A stretch of DNA of 12,456 nucleotides. Source: Candidatus Hydrogenedens sp. Lineage in GTDB: Bacteria; Hydrogenedentota; Hydrogenedentia; Hydrogenedentales; Hydrogenedentaceae. Numbering within the stretch: position 1 is the stretch's first letter; each line of letters opens with the position of its first letter. A program made the position numbers and the translations under genes. Positions 1 through 5,394 of the stretch are shown here, in pieces. The notes beneath the pieces were generated by a model. The model saw nothing but the letters and a program-made list of their open reading frames with translations, did not search any database and was not told the DNA's origin. The DNA lies in contig JAIWNQ010000070.1 of the NCBI GenBank assembly GCA_020216745.1, positions 1 through 12,456 on the forward strand. The letters are read 5' to 3'.

Positions 1-99
1 AGCTTCTAACACTGTATTTAGCAATTCTTCTGACAAAGGCTTTGGCAGGTATTTACGTATTGTCCGTCGTTCTTTAATAATTTTAATCATATCGCTCAT
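1..99 (-). CDS. Nitroreductase-family protein, N-terminal fragment cut by the window edge
   Basis: The minus strand reads 33 codons from an ATG at 97-99 to the left edge with no stop. It contains IIKERRTIRKYLPKPLSEE (residues 7-25), followed by a helix ending LLNTVLEA. This matches the start of FMN-dependent nitroreductases, where the paired arginines of the RRSIRxF-type motif contact the FMN phosphate. A GGAGA at 107-111 lies 7 nt before the ATG. A second in-frame ATG at 88-90 is possible but has no comparable ribosome site. Family members usually run 170-220 residues and reduce nitro, quinone or flavin substrates with NAD(P)H; the substrate cannot be inferred from this piece. It is divergent from the sialidase-like gene. 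The family call is good, but only about 15% of the protein is visible. Confidence 0.75.
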   Translation of the reverse strand, partial: MSDMIKIIKERRTIRKYLPKPLSEELLNTVLEA

Positions 100-205
100 C
101 TTTTTTTCTCCTTTATCATTATTTAATAATATTAACGTTAGTTAATTTAATCATACAAATTATTGCTATTTTATTTAAAATTAATTCAACATAAGGAGAT
201 TCGGA
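100..205. promoter_or_regulatory. Divergent intergenic region with a small inverted repeat
   Basis: This 106-nt, very AT-rich gap must hold the starts of transcription for the nitroreductase (minus) and the sialidase-like gene (plus). A perfect inverted repeat ATTAAC-GTTA-GTTAAT lies at 131-146 and could be an operator. On the minus strand, TTGTAT (153-158) and TAATAT (129-134) are 18 nt apart and would place the repeat between or over promoter elements, but the -35 match is weak. AAGGAG at 193-198, 7 nt before the ATG at 206, is the plus-strand ribosome site. In DNA this AT-rich a short palindrome can arise by chance. Confidence 0.35.
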
Positions 206-1291
206 ATGAAGGTATTAAATTTTTCAACATCTCTGGTTATGATAAGCCTTCTGATAAACAGCATATCGTTTGCTGATGAACCTAATACGTCTTTACAAGA
301 GGGTAAGGATTTCCTCGTAATCTGTAGAAATGGTGGGGCAGGTGGGTATGAAGCATTTCCAGATGTGTGTCGTCTCCCTGATGGAAGGCTTTTTTGTGTA
401 TTTTATGATGGATACGCACATGTAGCCTTACCCAATGAAAATCACCCAAAAGGTGGTAGAATCTCAGGAATATTTTCTTCCGATGAGGGGAAAACATGGA
501 GTGTTCCTTTTGTTGTATATGATAGTCCTTATGATGACCGTGACCCTTCTATAGCCGTTATCGATGGTAAAAAACTAATTTGTAATTTTTTCTCGTTGAA
601 ACCCGTAGAAAATCAAAATAAACGATATGAAGGTTTAGGAACATGGGTTATCGTATCGGAAGATATGGGGAAAAAGTGGTCGGAACCTAAACAACTTTTC
701 CCTGATTATTATTGCAGTTCCCCTATACGAGCTCTCCCAAACGGAAATTTGATAATCCCTTTATATACAGATAAACGGAAAAATGGGTGTGGTGCGGTAT
801 CTATTTCTACAGATAAGGGGGTTAGCTGGTGTAAACCAATAGATATTGATTATGGAGATTTAAAACTTGATGCAGAACCTGATATATGCGTATTAAAAAA
901 TCAAAATTTATTCATTGCTCAACGGGGTCACAGTGATTTAACAATGGGTTATTCACTATCTACAGATGGCGGTAATACATGGAGTAAGAGTGAAGCACTT
1001 CCTTTTTCAGGACATTGCCCATATTTACATCGCACTCCAACGGGCGTCTTAGTTATGGGTATTCGATACCCACATAAAGGAACTTACATAACTATTAGCA
1101 TAGATGAGGCTAAAACATGGAGTAATCCTATCCTGGTTGACTCTTGTATTGGGGCATACCCTTCTATGGTAACATTAAAAGACAACAGCATCCTTATTGT
1201 CTATTATGAAGAAGGGGAGGGGTCTAATTTGCGGGCAAGGAAATTTAATGTCAATTCTTCGGGCGAAGTACAGTGGCTATCGTGGAAATAA
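206..1291 (+). CDS. Secreted sialidase-like (BNR/Asp-box) six-bladed beta-propeller protein
   Basis: The 361-residue product begins with a Sec signal peptide: Lys2, a hydrophobic core at about 8-20, and likely cleavage after SFA (residue 23). Five Asp-box motifs of the S-x-D-x-G-x-T-W type occur at residues 91-98, 151-158, 201-208, 252-259 and 298-305. The last is degenerate, with Ala in place of Gly. These boxes mark turns in the propeller blades of sialidases and related BNR proteins. The segment YEAFPDVCRLPDGRLF (48-63) occupies the position where true sialidases carry the F/Y-R-I-P arginine motif, and that arginine is absent, so neuraminidase activity is doubtful. The length suits a single catalytic propeller. 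The start is fixed by AAGGAG 7 nt upstream. Likely periplasmic or exported and acting on glycans; the substrate is unknown. No sialic-acid catabolism genes are next to it. Confidence 0.85.
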   Translation: MKVLNFSTSLVMISLLINSISFADEPNTSLQEGKDFLVICRNGGAGGYEAFPDVCRLPDGRLFCVFYDGYAHVALPNENHPKGGRISGIFSSDEGKTWSVPFVVYDSPYDDRDPSIAVIDGKKLICNFFSLKPVENQNKRYEGLGTWVIVSEDMGKKWSEPKQLFPDYYCSSPIRALPNGNLIIPLYTDKRKNGCGAVSISTDKGVSWCKPIDIDYGDLKLDAEPDICVLKNQNLFIAQRGHSDLTMGYSLSTDGGNTWSKSEALPFSGHCPYLHRTPTGVLVMGIRYPHKGTYITISIDEAKTWSNPILVDSCIGAYPSMVTLKDNSILIVYYEEGEGSNLRARKFNVNSSGEVQWLSWK

Positions 1292-1311
1292 CAAAAGCGA
1301 TTTGCAATCAA

Positions 1312-1327
1312 ATTTAAAATTTTAAAT
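1312..1327. repeat. 16-bp perfect AT palindrome between convergent genes
   Basis: ATTTAAAATTTTAAAT reads the same on both strands and lies between the stop of the sialidase-like gene (1291) and the stop of yraN (1361). It contains no G or C, so any hairpin would be weak. It could act as a poor bidirectional terminator or be chance in AT-rich DNA. No other terminator is visible in this 69-nt gap. Confidence 0.25.
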
Positions 1328-1360
1328 AAATGTAATCTATAAGAACTGTATCTTTATAAA

Positions 1361-1759
1361 CTAAAAGGCATTTTTTATCCAGTGTATTGATTTCTCTGGT
1401 TCCCATGTAATTGCAATAATATCAAACCGATAATATTTTTTTCTCACATTATATTTTTTTATGTAGCGATGTGCTGTCTTTCTAATATTCTCCTTTTTTT
1501 TATAATCTACTTTGTTTTCTGGATATGTCCAATTTTCGTTCCTACATGTTTTAACTTCAACAAAAACTATTTCGTCGTTTTCTTCTGCGACAATATCAAT
1601 TTCTTTTCTGCCTATCTTTATATTTTTACCTAAAATTTTTAATCCTTTTTTCTTTAGATATTTTATAGCCTCTTCTTCTCCTGCTTTTCCTAACTCAAAA
1701 GGAAGTAATTCTGATGCTTCTCGCCTTAATGGTAATATTTTTAAAAGCCACTTAATCAC
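1361..1759 (-). CDS. yraN: YraN/UPF0102 family endonuclease-like protein
   Basis: The 132 residues match the YraN family along the whole length: GKAGEEEA (24-31), YLKKKGLKILGKN (34-46), KEIDIVA (52-58), VFVEVK (65-70), and a C-terminal RFDIIAIT (111-118). Asp55 of the E-I-D motif with the EVK triad (68-70) forms the PD-(D/E)xK nuclease-type core seen in this family, whose exact role is not settled. The start is GTG at 1757-1759 and overlaps the scpA stop by 8 nt (GTGATTAA). The frame upstream closes after only three more codons and offers no other ordinary start, so translational coupling to scpA is likely. No clear ribosome site precedes the GTG, which fits coupling. About 20 residues precede the conserved core. 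Cytoplasmic; second gene of the scpA unit. Confidence 0.93.
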   Translation of the reverse strand: MIKWLLKILPLRREASELLPFELGKAGEEEAIKYLKKKGLKILGKNIKIGRKEIDIVAEENDEIVFVEVKTCRNENWTYPENKVDYKKKENIRKTAHRYIKKYNVRKKYYRFDIIAITWEPEKSIHWIKNAF

Positions 1760-2531
1760 TTGTGTTAATCAGTTGCTTTTGATAATTTTTATTCAAATAC
1801 AAATAAAATGGGCCGTATGGATGTTGTTGATGAATTAGGATTTTGCATTGTCTACATAACTCTAAAATAGCAAGGACAATGCAAACTTTTTCAATTGTAG
1901 TTTCACATTTTTTAAATAATTCTGATGATATAACACTTCCTTGATTTGTTATCTTATCCCAAATTTCTACTATTTTATCTTCAACGGTATACTTCTCAAG
2001 TTCAATCGCCTGTATTGTCGGCTCCAGTAAGTAGTGTAGTACCCGTTTAATGGATTTCATTAAATCTGCTAATGTAACCTCAACCCATTCCTCTTGAACT
2101 GACGGCTCTAAATAAGATGGAAATTTTCGAGGGAGATAGTTATATTGTTGTTCTTCTAAATCTCCCAATCTCTTACCTAATTCCTTAAATTTTCGATATT
2201 CAAGTAAATGTTCTACTAATTCCAATCGTGGGTCTTCTTCCTCTACCTCTTCCATCTCTTCAATATCTGGTAATAACATCCGTGACTTAATGTGAATTAA
2301 TGTCGCCGCCATAACAAGGAAATCGCCAGCAATTTCCAATCGTTGCTCTTTCATTAAATCAAGAATTTCAAGGTATTGTTCTGTTATTTGAACAATAGGT
2401 ATATCAAAGATATCAATTTCTTGTTCTTTTATAAGATAAAGTAATATCTCAAAAGGTCCCTCGAATTGTTCCAATTTTAATCGTAGGGAGTCTTTAGAAA
2501 TAAGCCCTGATATTTTTTCTTGTATATCCAT
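1752..2531 (-). CDS. scpA: Segregation and condensation protein A (kleisin subunit)
   Basis: This is the bacterial kleisin that bridges SMC heads in the SMC-ScpAB condensin and helps compact and segregate chromosomes in the cytoplasm. The N-terminal signature is clear: LKLEQFEGPFEILLYLIKE (residues 18-36), then EIDIFDIPIVQITEQYLEIL (38-57) and FLVMAATLIHIKSRMLLP (71-88), which forms the SMC-neck-binding helical bundle. An acidic stretch follows (EEMEEVEEED, 91-100). The C-terminal winged-helix part (about 185-248) includes VCIVLAILELCRQCKILIHQ (216-235). The length of 259 is normal. The start ATG at 2531 has only a weak, distant ribosome site, but no better start lies near the conserved region. 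scpB, the usual downstream partner, is absent; yraN follows instead, overlapping by 8 nt. Confidence 0.96.
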   Translation of the reverse strand: MDIQEKISGLISKDSLRLKLEQFEGPFEILLYLIKEQEIDIFDIPIVQITEQYLEILDLMKEQRLEIAGDFLVMAATLIHIKSRMLLPDIEEMEEVEEEDPRLELVEHLLEYRKFKELGKRLGDLEEQQYNYLPRKFPSYLEPSVQEEWVEVTLADLMKSIKRVLHYLLEPTIQAIELEKYTVEDKIVEIWDKITNQGSVISSELFKKCETTIEKVCIVLAILELCRQCKILIHQQHPYGPFYLYLNKNYQKQLINTSD

Positions 2532-2586
2532 TGAAATGTTATAAAAACCTTTTATTAAGATTAAAATAAGTTATATTTTATAGCAC

Positions 2587-2592
2587 ATTATA
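2587..2592 (-). promoter_or_regulatory. Possible -10 element for scpA-yraN
   Basis: A perfect TATAAT is read on the minus strand 56 nt before the scpA ATG, within the 122-nt gap that follows the lipoprotein gene. TTGCTT at 2596-2601 lies too close to be its -35, and no good -35 is seen at 16-18 nt. The gap length supports separate transcription of scpA-yraN, but the site itself is only a candidate. Confidence 0.3.
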
Positions 2593-2653
2593 TTGAAGCA
2601 AATGATAACATATTTTCTGGATTATATATAAGTTTTTAGTCGTTTATCTTCAA

Positions 2654-3562
2654 TCATTTTTTATTTTCTTTCGTTTTATCTTCCTCTTTGTTTTTGTCTA
2701 TGGTCTCATTTGGAATGGATGAACTATCAGATATTTTTTCTTCCTGTTGAGGTGTTTTTACTGAGAAAAGGTAACTATCATTAATTCTTGGGAAAGGAAC
2801 CTCAAAAGCTCGCCAATTAATACAATAAACACCTGTTTTCAAATCGTCTACTGGTTTTACTACAAATAAACTGGTGTCCAACTCAGATAAAAACTCTGTT
2901 GAAACTAAAATAGGTTCATCAGGTATCCATATATACCTTTCTTCTTCTTCTGAGACATTTTCATTTGAACTTTTCTTTTCTTTTTCTTCTGTTTTGTTTT
3001 TCTTCACTTCTTCTTTGTCTTGTATATACTTTTTCATTTTATATAGCGACAGCTCATACTGAGGCATACGAAAAACAAAAACTCGAGGTTTCGTTGTCTC
3101 TATTGTAATTGGCATATTCATCTTTATGGCTGGTATTGAATTATTTGTATCTATCTGTATCCTTTCTATTTTGTTTTTAAATAATGGGATATACCTATTA
3201 TTTCTTTCATCAAAGAAGTAAACACCCGAAATAGAAGGCTTTGATGTCAGAACAATATTTGGTAATGTGATTTTTTTCTCTTGCCATGAATCAACTGTGA
3301 TTTGCATAGGCAAATAATCAGACTTTATAAATTCTATCTTACTAATAGGTTTTTGCAATCGATAAACAAATTCTCCCTTTGTATTTGTTATTGTATAATC
3401 AAGGGTTTCTGGGCTTGATATAGATACACCAGGCAATGGTTCTCCATTTGTTGCAAATACTTTTCCACTAATTACATACCTACCTTCACAAGATACGATA
3501 CCTATGCATAAAACTATTAAAAGGGCATACCTTTTAATTAAATAAAAAAGCCTACATTCCAT
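2654..3562 (-). CDS. Lipoprotein with carboxypeptidase-regulatory-like domain
   Basis: The chosen start is the ATG at 3560-3562, giving 302 residues. AAAGG lies 9 nt upstream, and the resulting N-terminus is a clean lipoprotein signal: Arg4, Lys10, Arg11, a hydrophobic core at 13-23, and lipobox IVSC with Cys25 as the lipidated residue. A longer reading from TTG at 3604 adds 14 residues in front of the signal and has no ribosome site. ISGKVFATNGEPLPGVSISS (31-50), followed by a KGEFVYRL strand (62-69), is typical of carboxypeptidase-regulatory-like beta-sandwich domains. A Lys/Glu-rich segment (183-209) interrupts the second half, and the last 30 residues are also highly charged. The gene lies 38 nt downstream of the assembly ATPase on the same strand, so a role in the same machine, for example as a pilotin-like envelope partner, is possible but unproven. 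The specific function is not recognised. Confidence 0.8.
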   Translation of the reverse strand: MECRLFYLIKRYALLIVLCIGIVSCEGRYVISGKVFATNGEPLPGVSISSPETLDYTITNTKGEFVYRLQKPISKIEFIKSDYLPMQITVDSWQEKKITLPNIVLTSKPSISGVYFFDERNNRYIPLFKNKIERIQIDTNNSIPAIKMNMPITIETTKPRVFVFRMPQYELSLYKMKKYIQDKEEVKKNKTEEKEKKSSNENVSEEEERYIWIPDEPILVSTEFLSELDTSLFVVKPVDDLKTGVYCINWRAFEVPFPRINDSYLFSVKTPQQEEKISDSSSIPNETIDKNKEEDKTKENKK

Positions 3563-3571
3563 TGATGACGA

Positions 3572-3576
3572 CCTTT
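3572..3576 (-). promoter_or_regulatory. Ribosome binding site deciding the lipoprotein start
   Basis: AAAGG on the minus strand (within GGGGAAAGG) lies 9 nt before the ATG at 3562. It favours this start over the upstream TTG at 3604, which has none. Confidence 0.6.
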
Positions 3577-3579
3577 CCC

Positions 3580-3591
3580 CTATCGCGATAG
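3580..3591. repeat. 12-bp perfect palindrome CTATCGCGATAG between two co-transcribed genes
   Basis: CTATCGCGATAG lies in the 38-nt spacer between the assembly-ATPase stop (3601) and the lipoprotein start (3562), immediately before the ribosome site. Its GC core stands out from the AT-rich surroundings. Possible roles are a protein-binding site or a small RNA structure tuning lipoprotein translation. A hairpin with no loop is sterically poor, which argues for a DNA site. Function unknown. Confidence 0.4.
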
Positions 3592-3600
3592 TAGTAATTA

Positions 3601-5322
3601 TCAATCAGCGATTGTGTGTTCAAGGACTTGTTCAATCGTCGTGAAACCACGTGCAGCAAGGGCAAGTGCATTTTGTCGTAATGTTTTCATGCCACAGGCA
3701 ACAGCTTGTTTTTTAATCTCATATGCAGATGCACGATTCAAAACAAGCTGATGAAGTTCAGGCCAATTTAGCATTGCTTCAAGGCAGGCAATTCGTCCTT
3801 TATAACCTGAATCCTTGCATTTAGGACAACCATGCCCTCTTACAAATTGAGGATTTGGTATATGTGAAAAACCACGATATTGTATGCGTTCTAATACTTC
3901 ATTTGGAACAATTATATTTTCTTTACATTCTTTACAAACCCGTTTAAGTAATCGTTGTGCAGCTGCTAATGCTACGGAGGATTGAACCAAGAAAGGCTCT
4001 ATTCCCATATCAATCAATCGGGGGAACACGCCTGCCGCATCATTTGTGTGTAATGTACTCAAAACAAGGTGCCCCGTTAGAGCTGCTTTTACCGCTATGT
4101 CTGCTGTTTCACCATCACGAATTTCACCGACCATAACGATATTGGGGTCTTGACGGAGAATTTGTCTTAATGCTTCGGCAAATGTAAATCCAATACGTGC
4201 TTGAACCTGCACCTGATTAATACCGAAGAGTTCATATTCGATAGGATCTTCAACGGTGACAATATTAGTTTCAATTGTATTTAGACGTGTTAAACAACTG
4301 TAAAGTGTTGTTGTTTTACCACTTCCTGTAGGTCCTGTTAAAAGAATCATACCATGAGGAAGTTTTAATGCATGGTTTAAGGCTTCTAATGGTTGAGGTT
4401 CAAACCCCATAGCCTCGAGGTCGAGCATTAGATTACTTTTATCTAAAACACGTAATACGATTTTCTCGCCATATTTACAGGGCAAAAATGCTACACGAAA
4501 GTCAATCTCTCTTCCACGGAAACGAATACGAAAACGACCGTCTTGAGGTAGTCGATGTTCATCAATTCGGCACCCTGAAAGAATTTTAAATCGGGCAATA
4601 AGGTTGGACTGTATTGATTTGGGAGGTGATTTTGCCTCTTCAAGGACACCATCAACACGATAACGAACACGAATTATTTTTTCAAATGGTTCTATATGAA
4701 TATCGGATGCACCTCTTTCTAAAGCATCTAATACAATTAGTCGAGCCATTTTCTTTACGGGCTCATCTTCTTCAACAGACTCAACTTTGCTAACGTCTTC
4801 GACTTCTTCTGTTACTGTTTTCACTTCTTCCAATTCTTCTTGTTGGGCATGCTCGGCTAACAAGGATGCAAACAGTTCTGAAGCTCTATCGCCACTATAA
4901 TTTCTTTCGATGACTTCGCGTAATTCAGAAGGCATTGCAATAACAGGTTCAATCTCCTTGCCTGTAATCATACGGATGTCGTCTAATGCAAGGATATTTA
5001 ATGGGTTTGACATTGCTAACGTAAGAATATCTCCTGTAACAGATATAGGGAGAACTTGGTATTGTTTAGCTAAACTTTCTGGGACTTCCGCAAGAACTTC
5101 CTTTGGAATCGAATAATTAGATACTCGGATATGCGGTATTTGTAGTTGTTCACTTAAAGTTTCGACTAAAACTTCCTCTGTTATATACTTTTTTTCGAGG
5201 AGTATATCTTGGAGATTCTTACCAGTTTGTTGTTGTATTTTAATACATTCGTTAAGTTTCTCTTTTGTTATTACTCCAAGTTCTAATAACATTTCTGGTA
5301 ATTTTTTCTTTGCAATTCTCAC
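3601..5322 (-). CDS. pilB: Type IV pilus/type II secretion assembly ATPase (PilB/GspE family)
   Basis: This hexameric motor ATPase drives pilin or pseudopilin assembly at the inner membrane. Residues 1-142 are an MshEN-like (T2SSE_N) domain with ITEEVLVETLSEQLQIPHI (47-65). An acidic linker (161-188) leads to the N2 domain (190-300: ASDIHIEP 205-212, RVDGVLEE 222-229). The motor has Walker A GPTGSGKTT (330-338), an Asp box (TVEDPIEYE, 356-364), Walker B MVGEIRDGET (397-406, Glu400), and a His box (GHLVLSTLHTND, 417-428). Four cysteines (463, 466, 499, 502) form the zinc site of PilB/GspE proteins. All catalytic motifs are intact and the length of 573 is normal. The start is GTG, fixed by TAGGAGA 8 nt upstream. 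In MshEN terms the RLG triplets that help bind c-di-GMP read KLP and NLQ here, so binding may be lost. No pilC, pilT or pilin gene is in the window; the neighbours are the DnaA-like fusion (72 nt upstream) and a lipoprotein. Confidence 0.93.
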   Translation of the reverse strand: MRIAKKKLPEMLLELGVITKEKLNECIKIQQQTGKNLQDILLEKKYITEEVLVETLSEQLQIPHIRVSNYSIPKEVLAEVPESLAKQYQVLPISVTGDILTLAMSNPLNILALDDIRMITGKEIEPVIAMPSELREVIERNYSGDRASELFASLLAEHAQQEELEEVKTVTEEVEDVSKVESVEEDEPVKKMARLIVLDALERGASDIHIEPFEKIIRVRYRVDGVLEEAKSPPKSIQSNLIARFKILSGCRIDEHRLPQDGRFRIRFRGREIDFRVAFLPCKYGEKIVLRVLDKSNLMLDLEAMGFEPQPLEALNHALKLPHGMILLTGPTGSGKTTTLYSCLTRLNTIETNIVTVEDPIEYELFGINQVQVQARIGFTFAEALRQILRQDPNIVMVGEIRDGETADIAVKAALTGHLVLSTLHTNDAAGVFPRLIDMGIEPFLVQSSVALAAAQRLLKRVCKECKENIIVPNEVLERIQYRGFSHIPNPQFVRGHGCPKCKDSGYKGRIACLEAMLNWPELHQLVLNRASAYEIKKQAVACGMKTLRQNALALAARGFTTIEQVLEHTIAD

Positions 5323-5330
5323 TGTTCAAT

Positions 5331-5335
5331 CTCCT
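5331..5335 (-). promoter_or_regulatory. Ribosome binding site fixing the GTG start of the assembly ATPase
   Basis: AGGAG (within TAGGAGA on the minus strand) lies 8 nt before the GTG at 5322. It justifies a GTG start where no ATG is available near the conserved N-terminus. Confidence 0.75.
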
Positions 5336-5394
5336 AATTTATAGTATTTTTCAACACATAAACGGTTTTAAATATTTTCTGTTTTATATATGTA

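Noticed and set aside
3563..3604. A 14-residue N-terminal extension of the lipoprotein from TTG at 3604
   Set aside because: There is no ribosome site for the TTG, it would place 14 residues before the lipoprotein signal, and the ATG at 3562 has AAAGG at a good distance.
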